Shown: positions 16,714 to 27,436, numbered from the stretch's first letter. The stretch: DNA of 64,000 bases from AP-15 sp963750195 (GCA_963750195.1 CAVVPS010000015.1:1-64000); one strand, 5' to 3'. Notes: generated by a model not told the origin, from the sequence alone. Numbers and translations are program-made.

Positions 16714-17662
16714 CTACAGATCCAGTTCAAGGACCGGGGTTTTCGCGCGGGAGCAGCAGATCAGCACGTAGCGCTCGCGGTCTCTGGCGGACAGGATCTG
16801 GTCGCGGTGGTCGGGCTCGCCGGCGCGGTATGGGGTGAGGCAGGTGCCGCAATAGCCGAACTCGCACGAGCTTCTTACCGTAACGCCGTGGCGGCGCAGC
16901 ACGTCGATGATCGTCTCGTCCGGCGCGAATTTCGTATTCACCGCCGCTCTTGGCTAGCCTGACGCGAAACGCCCGGTCCTCGGTCAGCGGTTCCGGCGGG
17001 CGCGCGGCCGGTCCGGTGAAATATTCGAAATGCACGGTTCCCGGAGGCCAATCGCCAGCGGCCGCGGCGGCCGCTTTCATCAAGCCGGCGGGGCCGCAGT
17101 AGTAAAGATGGGTTCCCGGCTGCGGCTCGCGCAATGCTGCCGCGATGTCGAGGCCCCGCCCCGGGTCGCCGCCGTCATGGTGAAAGCGGACCCGCCCCTG
17201 CGCCGCGAGCAGGTCCAGTTCCTCGCGGAACGCGGTCGCTTCGGGCGAGCGGGTGCAGTAATGCAGCAGGAACTCGCCGCCGCAGCGGCGCAATTCGGCG
17301 ATCATGGCCATGATCGGGGTGATGCCGATGCCGCCCGCCAGGAAAAGGTGCCGCTCGGCCTCCTCGGCGAGCGGGAAATTGTTGCGCGGTAGAGAGACCT
17401 CGACCGGATCGCCGACACGGACTGTCTCGTGCAACTGGCGCGAGCCCTCCCCGTCGCGCTCGCGCAGCACCGCGATGCAATAGCGCCGGCGCTCGGCCGG
17501 GTCGTTGCATAAGGAATAATCGCGCAGCAGCCCGCCGCCAAGCCGCACCGCGATGTGCGATCCCGCGGCAAAGCGGGGCAGGTCGCGCCCGCGCGGATCA
17601 ACGAGCTCGTAGCCATTGATGGCTTCGGCGAGATAAGTGATCGAGCGGACGCGCAACTGCAT
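16714..17662 (-). CDS. Ferredoxin-linked NAD(P)H oxidoreductase (phthalate-dioxygenase-reductase type), broken by one +1 shift
   Basis: Three-domain electron-transfer protein of VanB/PDR type. In order: the FMN/FAD-binding barrel (FAAGSHIAVRLGGGLLRDYSL), the NAD(P) domain (LFLAGGIGITPIMAMI and YYCGPAGLM), then a C-terminal plant-type 2Fe-2S domain with CEFGYCGTC and the fourth cysteine in LICCSRA. The frame shifts near 16935, inside GAAATTCGCGCC; removing one base joins GGEYEI to APDETIIDVLRRHG. About 315 residues when repaired. Such reductases feed Rieske oxygenases or demethylases, but no oxygenase gene is adjacent. Confidence 0.85.
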
Positions 17663-17790
17663 GTCGGGGTCTCCGCGCCGGGCAGCCGACTATGCTCGGT
17701 TCACATGCCGAACGCATCCCCGATATTGCAGATCCCGGATGTGCCGGGCGAAGATCCGCTGGCAGACGTCAGCATCGGCCGAGGAGACCC

Positions 17791-18270
17791 ATGATGCCTC
17801 TCAAATTTCGCCGGGTTGTGACCGGCCACGACACCAACGGACGCGCCATCGTCCAGATCGACGAAATGGCGAAAAACCTGGTTTCGGCGCGGCCGGGCGC
17901 CACGGCCGGCGTGGTCTGGACGACCGAAGGCTTTCCGGTCGACAACAACGGCAGCGAAGACGGGGGGTTGCGCAAGACCGGCACGACCTTGGCGAACGGC
18001 ACCGTCTTTCGGGTGCTCGAACTGATGCCCGGCTCCACCCCGCGCAACCACCGGACCAACTCGATCGATTACGCGGTGGTGATGTCGGGTGAAATCGATA
18101 TGGAACTCGACAACTCGACCGTTCATTTGAAGGCTGGCGACATCCTGGTGCAGCGCGGCACGATCCACAATTGGGTCAATCGCGGCACCGAACCCTGCGT
18201 CATCGCTTTTGTGTTGATTGCCGCCAACCCGGTGACCGCCGGCGGCAAGGTCTTGCACGCTCAAGGATGA
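17791..18270 (+). CDS. Cupin-domain protein
   Basis: A 159-residue protein with one cupin domain at about residues 65-145 (VLELMPGSTPRNHRTNSIDY, a G-D segment, then KAGDILVQRGTIHNWVN). The histidine of RNH, D/E residues and the H of IHNW are plausible metal ligands. The ATG at 17791 follows GAGGAG. It is divergent from the oxidoreductase gene with about 130 bp between them, so the two may share a control region. Small single cupins include dioxygenases and sensors; substrate unknown. Confidence 0.85.
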   Translation: MMPLKFRRVVTGHDTNGRAIVQIDEMAKNLVSARPGATAGVVWTTEGFPVDNNGSEDGGLRKTGTTLANGTVFRVLELMPGSTPRNHRTNSIDYAVVMSGEIDMELDNSTVHLKAGDILVQRGTIHNWVNRGTEPCVIAFVLIAANPVTAGGKVLHAQG

Positions 18271-18427
18271 TCGGTGAAGAAAGTGAGCGGGCGGGGAGGC
18301 ACGGGCCCCGCCTCCCCCGCCGACCCCCTGGGTGGACCGCCAGGGTAACCCGGGATCCCGCGGCTCATACCCAAGCTCGTGATTGCTTGACTATAGCCGG
18401 TTTACTCGGCGCTGTAGACAAATTGCA

Positions 18428-21181
18428 TCAAGTTTCCCCGATCAGCACCGACACAGGAAATTCGGCGAACAGCTCTGCTGCCGCGACCCGATCCTGCCGG
18501 TCGAGCCGGCGTCCGGTGAACACGTCGCGCCGTGTGCCACCCGGCGGCAGCACGATCTCCGCACCCCCCCAATCCGCAGCCTCGCCGCCGCCGTAGAGCT
18601 GAAGGGTCAGGCGTGGCACGGCGGCGACCAGCGAGACGCCCTCATGGCTGCGGGAGAAGGCGCAGAGATGGCCGCTTCTGTCGCCCGCGACTTCGACGGG
18701 TCGGTAGTCGCCTTCAGCGAAAAGTCGCGGGTAAGCGCGGCGCAGCGCCAGCAGGCGACGGGTTATGAACAACTTTTCGCGTCCGTCCTGCCAATCCGGG
18801 GCGAGGTCGCGGGGCCGCGCGCCGGCCACTGCTTCGAGCAACGTGCGGCGCGTGCCCCAGTCGACCGGCCGGCGATTGTCCGGATCGACCAAGCTGAAAT
18901 CCCACAATTCGCCGCCCTGATAAATATCGGGCACTCCCGGCACGGTCAGCTTCAGCACCAGCTGGGCGAGCGCGGTGATCGCCCCGTGACGCGCGATCCC
19001 GGCGACGAACGCATGAAACTCGGCGAGAAACGGGTTCGGACGCGATCCGTCGAGCACGGCGCGGACATACCGCTGCAATGCCGCCTCGTAATCGGCGTAG
19101 GGATTGCTCCAACTGGTTTCGAGCTTTCTCTCGCGTACCGCCTTGATCATGTAAGCCTCAATCCGCTGGGCGAGGCTGTCGAGGCCGTCGATGTCTTCAA
19201 GAGCGAGCCCGGGCGGCCACGCCCCAAACAGCGCCTGATAAAACAGGTATTCGACATTGCGATCGGGTACGTTCGCACCGTCGATCTCGGAACGTCGCGA
19301 GCGATTGAGCCGCGACCATTGGAACACCCGGCGGCCCCATTCGCCCGGCATCTCCGATAGCAGCGCGAGGCGGGCGCGAGCATCCTCTCCGCGCTTGGTA
19401 TCGTGCGTGGCGGTCGTCACCATCGCACGCGGCCATTGCCGGGCGCGCTGCTGCGCCAGGTGATGAAAAGCCGTGACCGACATGCCGAAGCGGCGCGGAT
19501 CGCCCCCGACTTCGTTCAGCGCCAAAAACCGGACGTAGCGGTAGAAGGCGGTGTCCTCGGCGGCCTTGGCCATGACCGGACCGGTCACTTGCTGAAAGTG
19601 CATCGCGGTATGCAATGCGCTGCCCGGGTTGGGATCACGCTCCGGTTCCGCGGCCTCGCCGGTCAAAACGGCGCGCAAGAAATCGAAAATGCTGTCATCG
19701 GCGCCGCGCCAGCGGCTGCGTGCCTGCCCGATCGCCCAATCGATGTAGCGGCGATCGTCGGCGCTGGCGCCCTGCGCGGAGACGTAAGTGCGGTACACCG
19801 GAAAGGCGGCGACGACCTCCTCGATCGCCGCCAGCACCCCGTTCAAGGTAAAATCGCGGGTGCGGCGATTTTGCATCGCCAAACGGTGGAACTCGCGCGC
19901 CAGCACGTTCATCTCGCTGGCCAGGTTGACCTGCATGATCCGCTTCTTGCAGGCGTAGAGAACGTCGTCGAAGCTTTCGCGGGTCGGCGTCATGCGGCGA
20001 TAGAGCCGGGTCATGGCGGCTTCGCCCTCGGGGTCGACGAAGATCGCCAGTACCTGATTGACAAAATCGTAGCCGGTAGTGCCGGCGACCGGCCACTCGG
20101 GCAACATCTCGTAGCGCGCCAGGATCTTTTCGACGAGCACGTATAGCGGTCCGCTGGAGCGTTGCTGCAGCCGATCGCAATAGCTAAGCGGGTCGAACAA
20201 GCCGTCGATGTGATCGATGCGAAGCCCTTGCACGTCGCCGCGCTCGATCAGGGTGAAGAGCAGCCGGTGGGTCGCGTCGAACAACTCGGGCAGCTCCATG
20301 CGCAGCCCGGCGAGATCGTTGATGTTGAAAAAGCGGCGGTAGTTGATCTCCTCCGCGGCAACTCGCCAATCGGAAACCCGGTAGGATTGGGCTTCGAGCA
20401 GCCGGTGCATAGCGCCAAAGCTGTCCGGCTGGCCGGGGCAACCGACAAAGCGCCGCAGCGCCGTCTCGATCGCGTTGGCGACGGCGGGTTGCCGTGCGCG
20501 GTCGGCCAGGTTGCGTTTCAGCTCGGCCGCGCGTTCGCGTGCTGTTACTATGGGCATTCTTGCAATCGCCGCGAAATCGCGAGTGGACTCAGCCAGCAAT
20601 ACACCGCCGTTTTCGAGAATCGCTGCGTAGGAGCGAGGCGAGACCGGAAACCGATGATCGAAATACCAGGCGCTGAAGCTACCCTCCGCCGGATCGAAAT
20701 TCAGTGTGATCTCGCCTCGTTCGAGGATCACCCCGTACTGCTCGCCGAGCACCGGCAGCAGCACCCGGCCTTCGAGATCGGCGCGAAGCGCATGCCAGTT
20801 GATGTCGAAATAGCGGGCGAACGGGGATTCCTCACCCCATTCCAGGACATCGCGCCACCAGACGTTATCAGCGCCGTTCGCCATATGGTTCGGGACGAAA
20901 TCGACGATCAGGCCCATGCCGTGCGCCTGTAGCGCCGCAGTGAACTCACCGAAATCCTCTTCGATGCCAATTTCGGGATTGAGTCGGTTGTGGTCGATGA
21001 TGTCGTAGCCATGGGTCGAGCCGGGCCTCGCCTCGGTAATCGGCGAGGCGTAAACGTGGCTGACCCCGAGGGCTTCGAGATACGGCACCAGATCCTTGGC
21101 GTCGCGGAAGGTGAAGCCGCTGTTGAACTGCAGCCGATAGGTAGCGCGGATCGGGACCTCGACTGCGGGCGGGCCGCTCAT
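18428..21181 (-). CDS. treY: Malto-oligosyltrehalose synthase (TreY)
   Basis: A 917-residue GH13 enzyme that turns the reducing-end maltose unit of a maltodextrin into a terminal trehalose. Recognised by YRLQFNSGFTFRDAKDLVPYL at the N-terminus, HVYASPITEARPGSTHGYD, the nucleophile region GLRIDHIDGLFDP, the acid in LVEKILARYE and TTATHDTKRGED late in the protein. The ATG at 21181 (MSGPPAVEV) overlaps the malQ stop by 4 bases, indicating coupled translation. It is the last gene of the trehalose/glucan run; its partner TreZ is encoded two genes upstream. No damage seen. Confidence 0.95.
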   Translation of the reverse strand: MSGPPAVEVPIRATYRLQFNSGFTFRDAKDLVPYLEALGVSHVYASPITEARPGSTHGYDIIDHNRLNPEIGIEEDFGEFTAALQAHGMGLIVDFVPNHMANGADNVWWRDVLEWGEESPFARYFDINWHALRADLEGRVLLPVLGEQYGVILERGEITLNFDPAEGSFSAWYFDHRFPVSPRSYAAILENGGVLLAESTRDFAAIARMPIVTARERAAELKRNLADRARQPAVANAIETALRRFVGCPGQPDSFGAMHRLLEAQSYRVSDWRVAAEEINYRRFFNINDLAGLRMELPELFDATHRLLFTLIERGDVQGLRIDHIDGLFDPLSYCDRLQQRSSGPLYVLVEKILARYEMLPEWPVAGTTGYDFVNQVLAIFVDPEGEAAMTRLYRRMTPTRESFDDVLYACKKRIMQVNLASEMNVLAREFHRLAMQNRRTRDFTLNGVLAAIEEVVAAFPVYRTYVSAQGASADDRRYIDWAIGQARSRWRGADDSIFDFLRAVLTGEAAEPERDPNPGSALHTAMHFQQVTGPVMAKAAEDTAFYRYVRFLALNEVGGDPRRFGMSVTAFHHLAQQRARQWPRAMVTTATHDTKRGEDARARLALLSEMPGEWGRRVFQWSRLNRSRRSEIDGANVPDRNVEYLFYQALFGAWPPGLALEDIDGLDSLAQRIEAYMIKAVRERKLETSWSNPYADYEAALQRYVRAVLDGSRPNPFLAEFHAFVAGIARHGAITALAQLVLKLTVPGVPDIYQGGELWDFSLVDPDNRRPVDWGTRRTLLEAVAGARPRDLAPDWQDGREKLFITRRLLALRRAYPRLFAEGDYRPVEVAGDRSGHLCAFSRSHEGVSLVAAVPRLTLQLYGGGEAADWGGAEIVLPPGGTRRDVFTGRRLDRQDRVAAAELFAEFPVSVLIGET

Positions 21182-23361
21182 GCCTGGGCGGAGCGCCGTC
21201 GCGCCTCTTCGACGATCGATGCGGTTCGGCGCAATTTCGAGCCCTCGATGACATTCTCGATGGTTCGGCTCAGATGCCGGCGCCAATTAGGATGCCCGTC
21301 GATCGTGCCGGGTAGGTTCGCCTGCTCGCTTTCGCCGACCACATCTTCGAGCTGAACCAGCATCAGCCGGGCGCGCGAGCGGGCGAGAAAGCATTGGATC
21401 GCGTTTCCGAGGTCGGGCGAATAGGTTGGCTCTCCGCCTTCCGAGAGATACCGACCGAGGTCTTCCGGCTCCAGCAATCCCTCGACGACGAGCGCTCGCA
21501 ACAGCAGGCGGCGGTCGCGGCTGCGGGTAGCCTCCTCGGCCGTTTCGGTGGCCGCGTCGGGATACAGACCGAGCTCCCGACGCCGGGTGATATCGCGGCC
21601 GAGCCAGAACCCCGCGAGGGTGGCGAGGTCGTGGGTCGCGGCTGACGCGGCGGCGAGCGGAGGGTATTCGGCCGGCGTCGCGAAGCCGCCTTCGTGGTGC
21701 CGCTCGAACATCATAATGCGATAGGACAACAGATTGGCCGCCCGCATCGTCTCGCGAAACCCCGGTGGCATGGTGCCCAGATCCTCGCCGATCACGGCGC
21801 AGCCATGCCGGCAGCTTTCGAGCGCGACGAGGCGCAGCAGATCATCGAACGGATATTTCACGTAACAGCCGTCGGTCGCTGGCATTCCGTTCGGTATCCA
21901 ATAGAGCCGGTTCAGCGACATGACATGATCGATCCGCAGAATCCCGGCATGCTGCATATTGGCGCGCAGGCAGGCGATGAAGGGTGCGAAACCTTGGCGC
22001 TGCAATACCAGGGGGTTGATCGGCGCCAGCCCCCAATTCTGCCCGACGCGGCTCAGCGGGTCGGGGGGCGCGCCAATCGAGGCGCGCGGCGCCACCAGCT
22101 CCTGATCGGCCCAGGCCTCGGCCCCATTAGGGTCGGCGCCGACCGCGAGATCACGATACAGCCCGATTGATAGCCCGGCCTCATGCCCGGTTTGGGCCGC
22201 GGCGGCGAGCTGGCGATCTGCCTCCCATTGCAAAAACTCAAAGAACTCGACGCGGTCGCGATGGGCGGCAGCGAATTCGGCAACTTCGGCCGAGTGCGGG
22301 TCGCGCATCGCTGCCGGCCAATTGCGCCACGAGAACCCGCGCCGTTCCCGGCAATAATGCTCATGCAGCGTCTCGAAGATGGCGAAGTCGCGCAGCGATC
22401 GCCCTTCCCTTTGCTGAAAACGGCGAAAGCTCGCCCCGAGCCCGGTGCGCGGGGCGCCATCGGCGTCGAGATCGAGCTCCTGAAAGCGCCGGCATAGCGC
22501 CTCTAGCACCGGTCTTTTGCAGGCGGCTACCGCGCCGTAATCGATCAGTTCGGCCGAGCGCGCTGCCCAGCGGGTGGCGCCGAACCATTCTCCTGCGATC
22601 AATGTCTGGACGCGCTCGTCCTCGGCAAACCCGGGCATAGCGGTGGGGTCGATGTATAAATAGTCGAGCCGTGTCCGGCTTGACGGCGCATACGGGCTGA
22701 AATGCAATGGCTCGGCCATGAACCGCGCGTGCAGCGGATTGATGCCGAGCGCATCGGCACCACAGGCGCCCGCGGCGCCGCTGATCGACGCAAGGTCGGT
22801 GAGGTCGCCCATTCCCCAATCACGCGCGCTGCGCAGACCATAGAGCTGGCAGGTCAGCCCCCAACTGCGCGCACCTGGTCCGAGCTGCGGCGGCAGATGG
22901 CAGCGTGCCGGCGCAACGATCAAATCGAGCTGTGCCGCAACGCCGCCGGCCTGTAGCGCTAGCCGGTGATAGCCTGGCGGCAGCCCCGCCGGCAACGGCA
23001 TCTTAAAGCGCCCGCCCACCAACCCGGGTTTCACGGCTGCCTTGCCGCCGTGCTCTTCGCCGCCTTCGAGACGGCAGGTCCAACCGATCTCACGGCAACG
23101 AGCCGGCAGCCGCACCGCCAACTTCGGGCGGGTCTCTTCGAAATGGACAAGATGCGCCGGGGCGAGCCCCAAAGGGGGCGTTCGACCGCGCTCTTCCAGT
23201 TCGGCCGCGGCATTTACCGGGTTCGACGGCAGACCGAACGCGCCGATCAGGGCCAGCAGAGTTTCGTCCGAAGCTTCCCGGGTCTGGCCGAGGGCGTCGG
23301 TATATCGTGTCTCGATGCCGACGAGCCCGGCGAGGCGGACCAGTGCAGCGCGGCCGGTCAT
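21178..23361 (-). CDS. malQ: 4-alpha-glucanotransferase (MalQ, amylomaltase)
   Basis: A 727-residue GH77 disproportionating enzyme that moves maltodextrin segments between acceptors. The N-terminal extension before the barrel is of the bacterial MalQ type. Catalytic motifs are ILRIDHVMSLNRLYWIP (nucleophile D), VIGEDLGTMPPGFRE (acid/base E) and ATHDLATLAGFW (third D). Also typical are WGMGDLTDL and SPYAPSSR. It follows treZ by 3 bp and overlaps treY. In this operon it probably rebuilds short maltodextrins left by GlgX, TreY and TreZ into longer chains. Confidence 0.95.
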   Translation of the reverse strand: MTGRAALVRLAGLVGIETRYTDALGQTREASDETLLALIGAFGLPSNPVNAAAELEERGRTPPLGLAPAHLVHFEETRPKLAVRLPARCREIGWTCRLEGGEEHGGKAAVKPGLVGGRFKMPLPAGLPPGYHRLALQAGGVAAQLDLIVAPARCHLPPQLGPGARSWGLTCQLYGLRSARDWGMGDLTDLASISGAAGACGADALGINPLHARFMAEPLHFSPYAPSSRTRLDYLYIDPTAMPGFAEDERVQTLIAGEWFGATRWAARSAELIDYGAVAACKRPVLEALCRRFQELDLDADGAPRTGLGASFRRFQQREGRSLRDFAIFETLHEHYCRERRGFSWRNWPAAMRDPHSAEVAEFAAAHRDRVEFFEFLQWEADRQLAAAAQTGHEAGLSIGLYRDLAVGADPNGAEAWADQELVAPRASIGAPPDPLSRVGQNWGLAPINPLVLQRQGFAPFIACLRANMQHAGILRIDHVMSLNRLYWIPNGMPATDGCYVKYPFDDLLRLVALESCRHGCAVIGEDLGTMPPGFRETMRAANLLSYRIMMFERHHEGGFATPAEYPPLAAASAATHDLATLAGFWLGRDITRRRELGLYPDAATETAEEATRSRDRRLLLRALVVEGLLEPEDLGRYLSEGGEPTYSPDLGNAIQCFLARSRARLMLVQLEDVVGESEQANLPGTIDGHPNWRRHLSRTIENVIEGSKLRRTASIVEEARRRSAQA

Positions 23362-23364
23362 ATC

Positions 23365-25170
23365 CTAGGCGGCCGGCGCCACGTGAAAGAAGCTAGCGCT
23401 GACCGGAGCCCCAGGCACAGCAGACGAATAAAGCATCTGCCCACCGCTTGCTTCCTCGGGGAGCGGCACGGTCCGGGCAGAGAAATTCGTGATGAGGATC
23501 AACCGCGAGCAGTCGCCGAGCTGCCACTCGACGACGACTGCCTGCGGCCCCAGAGTACGATACCGGCCGGCAAAGGGCGGCATTCCGATAAGCCGGGGCA
23601 CGATCTCCCGCCGCCGGATTTCCAGCAACGCCCGGTATCGGGCAAGCCAGCGAGTATGGTCTGCCTGTTCCGGTTCGGTCCAGTCGACTTTCGACATCGC
23701 GAATGTCGCGACATCGGTCGGGTCGGGGATGCGCTCGCGCGCGGTCTCGTCTTGAAAATCAGGGAAATGGGCGAACTCGCGGCGCCGCCCCTCGCGCACC
23801 GCTTCGGCGAGATCAGGGCCGAAATCACAGAAAAATCCGAAAGATCGCCGGCTCGCCCATTCCTCGCCCATGAACAACAGCGGGATCTGGGGCGACAGCA
23901 GCACGATCGCCGCGCCGGCATGCAAAGCCGGCTCTGCTACTTCAGAAGCGAGCCGCTTCCCAAATGGGCGGTTGCCGACATGATCATGGTTTTGCAAAAA
24001 GGCGACGAAAGCGGTTGGCGGCAATTCGGCGGCGGGTTCTCCGCGGCGCCTGCCTCCACGAAATGGCGACGGCTCGCCTTGATAGGCAAACCCCTCAGCC
24101 AAAGCGCGGCCAAGATATGCCGCCGGCGCAATCGCGTAGTCGCCATAAAACCCTGCGGTCTCGCCGGTGATCAACACGTGCAAAGTATGGTGCAGATCGT
24201 CGTTCCATTGGGCGTTGAAGCGCTCGATCCGCCCGTTTCGCCGCGCTAGACGGTGCAACTCGTTGCGGTCGTTTTCGAGGACCAGGTGAATTTCGCGATC
24301 CTGGATGCGCCGCCGTACCGTTTCGCCGATTTCGTCGACGATGTCGGGCCGGCCGGCGTCGAATATGGCGTGGACCGCATCGAGGCGCAGGCCGTCGAAC
24401 TGGTACTCTTCGAGCCAATAAAGCGCATTGTGGATGAAAAAATCGCGTACCGGCCGCCTTTGCGGCCCGGAGAAATCGATCGCCGCGCCCCATGGCGTTT
24501 GGTGGCGCTCGGTGAAGAAGTCGGGTGCAATCGCCGGCAGATAATTCCCCTCAGGGCCGAAATGATTGTAGACGACATCGAGCAGGATTGCGAGGCCGCG
24601 GACGTGACAGGCCTCAATCAACCGCTTCAGCGCCTCCGGCCGGCCGTAACGCGACGATGGGGCAAATGGAAATACCCCGTCATAGCCCCAGTTACGCTCG
24701 CCGGGAAATTCACCAATCGGCATCAGCTCGATCGCGGTGGCACCCAGACGGCAGAGATGATCGAGATGTTGCCCCGCGCCATTAAAATCGCCGGTTTCGG
24801 AAAAGGCGCCGAGATGCAGCTCATACAGAACGATCTCTTCCCATCGCCGTCCCCGCCAACCGAGATCGTTCCACTCGTAGGCCTCGGGATCGACGACCTC
24901 GCTCGAACCGTGGACTCCTTCAGGCTGACGACGCGACGCGGGATCGGGGAAGGCGCGGCCGTCGACGACGTAACGATAGCGGCTGCCGGGCCGGGCGGTC
25001 GCGGTCGTCAGCGCCCACCAGCCCTCGCCTTCGCAGAGCATCGGCACCGTGCTCGGCCTTGAGCCTTCAAGGCGCAGCGACACGGCTTTGGCGCGGGGCG
25101 CCCACAATCGGAAGCGAACCCCGGCGGGCATCGCTTCGGCGCCACAGGGCAGCTCATGCCGGTGGCGCAT
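23365..25170 (-). CDS. treZ: Malto-oligosyltrehalose trehalohydrolase (TreZ)
   Basis: A 601-residue GH13 enzyme that releases trehalose from the product of TreY. It has an N-terminal CBM48-like domain (RFRLWAPRAKAVSLRLEG), then the barrel with YELHLGAFSETGDFNGA, ELMPIGEFPGERNWGYDGV, nucleophile GLRLDAVHAI, acid LVLENDRNE and FLQNHDHVGNRPFGKRL. The ATG at 25170 (MRHRHELPCG) is chosen because upstream sequence overlaps deeply with glgX and looks non-coding. It overlaps the glgX end by 17 bases. Confidence 0.94.
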   Translation of the reverse strand: MRHRHELPCGAEAMPAGVRFRLWAPRAKAVSLRLEGSRPSTVPMLCEGEGWWALTTATARPGSRYRYVVDGRAFPDPASRRQPEGVHGSSEVVDPEAYEWNDLGWRGRRWEEIVLYELHLGAFSETGDFNGAGQHLDHLCRLGATAIELMPIGEFPGERNWGYDGVFPFAPSSRYGRPEALKRLIEACHVRGLAILLDVVYNHFGPEGNYLPAIAPDFFTERHQTPWGAAIDFSGPQRRPVRDFFIHNALYWLEEYQFDGLRLDAVHAIFDAGRPDIVDEIGETVRRRIQDREIHLVLENDRNELHRLARRNGRIERFNAQWNDDLHHTLHVLITGETAGFYGDYAIAPAAYLGRALAEGFAYQGEPSPFRGGRRRGEPAAELPPTAFVAFLQNHDHVGNRPFGKRLASEVAEPALHAGAAIVLLSPQIPLLFMGEEWASRRSFGFFCDFGPDLAEAVREGRRREFAHFPDFQDETARERIPDPTDVATFAMSKVDWTEPEQADHTRWLARYRALLEIRRREIVPRLIGMPPFAGRYRTLGPQAVVVEWQLGDCSRLILITNFSARTVPLPEEASGGQMLYSSAVPGAPVSASFFHVAPAA

Positions 25171-27436
25171 CGTCTTCCCCCGCCTGCGCCCCGGGATCCG
25201 CGTCGGCGCCATAAAATCCGCGCTGTTCGTCTCCGTACCCCGGCGGGGCGACGATCTCGAGGTCATTCTGCGGTTTCGCCGGCTGTTCCGGGCGCGGCGC
25301 GCGGTTGATGAACAAGGCAAAGGAATGCGGCTGCAGCTGGTAAACCTCGCCCGGCGCGTAAAGCTTTACGTCGGTGGCGCGCCCAGTGGGCTGAGAGGTA
25401 TCGACCAGCGGCTGCCATGACATTGGCGCCGCCACATCGGGGATGCGGAAATCGAGCTCTCCGTAATAGGCGTTCATCATCACCAGAAAGCTCTCGTCAA
25501 TGTCGCGTTGGCCGCCCGGAGTAAAGAATTCGCCGGCGGCACCGCTCAACACATAGCCGAACGACAGCGCGACAGGATTGCTCCAATCCTCGGGGCTTGC
25601 CTCTTGGCCCGACGGGGTGATCCAGGTGATGTCCTTGACGCCCGCCTCGGACAGTACTTCGCCGCGAAGAAAGCGCGGGCGCGAAAAGACACGATGGCTG
25701 CGGCGCAGATGTATTAGATAGCTGACAAACAGGCCCAACTCCCGGTCCTCGGGCCTGATGCTTTCCCAATCGGTCCAGGAGATTTCGTTGTCCTGGCAAT
25801 AGGCGTTGTTGTTGCCTTGCTGGGTGCGCCCTATTTCATCGCCGGCGAGCAGCATCGGCACGCCCAGCGACAGCAGCAAGGTCGCCAACATGTTGCGCTT
25901 CTGCCTATCGCGTAGTGACAGAATTTCGGGATCATCCGTCGGCCCCTCGACCCCACAGTTCCAGCTAAGGTTCGAATCATGGCCATCACGACTGTCCTCC
26001 CCATTAGTCTCATTGTGCTTGTTGTTGTAGCTGACCAGATCCTGCAAGGTGAAACCGTCATGGGCAGTGATAAAATTGATGCTGGCCCAAGGTCGGCGCC
26101 CGCGATAGCCGAAGATGTCCGACGAGCCGGCGATGCGCGATGCGACATCGGCGACCAAGCCATGATCACCCTTCCAATACCGTCTCAGCGTGTCGCGATA
26201 CTGGCCATTCCATTCCGCCCAGCCCGGCGGAAAATTGCCCAGCTGGTAGCCATAAGGGCCAAGATCCCAAGGTTCGGCTATCAGCTTGACGCCGGTCATG
26301 ACCGGGTCTTGCCGCACGGCGTCGAAAAATGCGCTGCCCTGACGGTAATCGCCGTTCTCGCGGGCGAGCGTCGTGCACAGATCGAAGCGGAAGCCGTCGA
26401 TGTGCATTTCGGTCGCCCAATAACGCAGCGAGTCCATCACCAGTTCCAACACTCGCGGGTGATCGAGGTTCAACGTATTGCCGGTGCCAGTGAAATCCTG
26501 GTAGAAGCGCGGATCGGCATCCAAACGGTAGTAGGACATATTGTCGATGCCGCGAAACGACAGCGTTGGGCCGAGATGGTTGCCTTCGCCGCTGTGGTTG
26601 TAGACGACGTCGAGGATGACCTCGATCCCGGCATCGTGTAGACGTCTGACTGTGGTTTTGAAATCGGCGATCGTTCCGGTTGACAACAGGCGCGGGTCGG
26701 GTGCGAAGAAACCGATCGTATTGTAGCCCCAATAATTGGCGAGATGGCTTTCCACTAGATGGCGGTCGTCGACCGCGGCATGGATGGGCAACAGCTCGAC
26801 CGAAGTGACGCCGAGCCCGACGAGGTAGTCGATCATCGCTGGTGAGGAAAGGCCGGCGAAGGTGCCGCGATGCTCAGGGTCGACGCCGGGATGACGTTTG
26901 GTGATCCCGCGCACGCTCAGCTCGAGAATAATCGCCTCTTCCCATAAGATCCGCGGCCGGTGCTCCTCGCCCCAGGTGTAGGCGGGCTCGATGACCCGGC
27001 CTTTGGGAATAAAGCGCGCATTGTCGCGCCGGTCGATTGCCAGATCCTCGCGCGGGCCGCCGACGCGATAGCCAAATACCGGGTCGGACCAGCGCAGCCC
27101 GCCATGAAACGACTTCGCATAGGGATCGATCAGCAGCTTATTGGGGTTAAAACGGTGCCCATTGGCGGGATCGTACGGTCCGTAGACCCGGTAGCCATAA
27201 AGCAGGCCGGGGCGCGCATCCGGCAGATAGACGTGCCAGACCTCATCGGTGTATTCGGGCAATTCAATCCGCGCTTCTTCGTGCAGGCCGGTGTGGTCGA
27301 ACAGACACAGCTCGACTTTCTCGGCATGAGCCGAAAAAAGAGCGAAATTCACGCCCTTGCCGTCCCACGTCGCTCCTAGCGGATACGGGCGGCCCGGCCA
27401 CACCTTTGTCGGCGACGCCATCGCTTGTCTCAGCAT
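25154..27436 (-). CDS. glgX: Glycogen debranching enzyme (GlgX, isoamylase type)
   Basis: A 760-residue GH13 isoamylase-type enzyme that cleaves alpha-1,6 branches. It has an N-terminal CBM48 (GVNFALFSAHAEKVELCLFD), then TSVELLPIHA and YNTIGFFAPDPR, nucleophile DGFRFDLCTTLARENG, acid LIAEPWDLGPYGYQLG and NFITAHDGFTLQDLVSYN. Length is slightly above E. coli GlgX and close to TreX of trehalose operons. An internal ATG at 27421 (MASPTKVWPG) is an alternative start. In an operon with TreY and TreZ it most likely supplies linear chains for trehalose release. Confidence 0.94.
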   Translation of the reverse strand: MLRQAMASPTKVWPGRPYPLGATWDGKGVNFALFSAHAEKVELCLFDHTGLHEEARIELPEYTDEVWHVYLPDARPGLLYGYRVYGPYDPANGHRFNPNKLLIDPYAKSFHGGLRWSDPVFGYRVGGPREDLAIDRRDNARFIPKGRVIEPAYTWGEEHRPRILWEEAIILELSVRGITKRHPGVDPEHRGTFAGLSSPAMIDYLVGLGVTSVELLPIHAAVDDRHLVESHLANYWGYNTIGFFAPDPRLLSTGTIADFKTTVRRLHDAGIEVILDVVYNHSGEGNHLGPTLSFRGIDNMSYYRLDADPRFYQDFTGTGNTLNLDHPRVLELVMDSLRYWATEMHIDGFRFDLCTTLARENGDYRQGSAFFDAVRQDPVMTGVKLIAEPWDLGPYGYQLGNFPPGWAEWNGQYRDTLRRYWKGDHGLVADVASRIAGSSDIFGYRGRRPWASINFITAHDGFTLQDLVSYNNKHNETNGEDSRDGHDSNLSWNCGVEGPTDDPEILSLRDRQKRNMLATLLLSLGVPMLLAGDEIGRTQQGNNNAYCQDNEISWTDWESIRPEDRELGLFVSYLIHLRRSHRVFSRPRFLRGEVLSEAGVKDITWITPSGQEASPEDWSNPVALSFGYVLSGAAGEFFTPGGQRDIDESFLVMMNAYYGELDFRIPDVAAPMSWQPLVDTSQPTGRATDVKLYAPGEVYQLQPHSFALFINRAPRPEQPAKPQNDLEIVAPPGYGDEQRGFYGADADPGAQAGEDDAPPA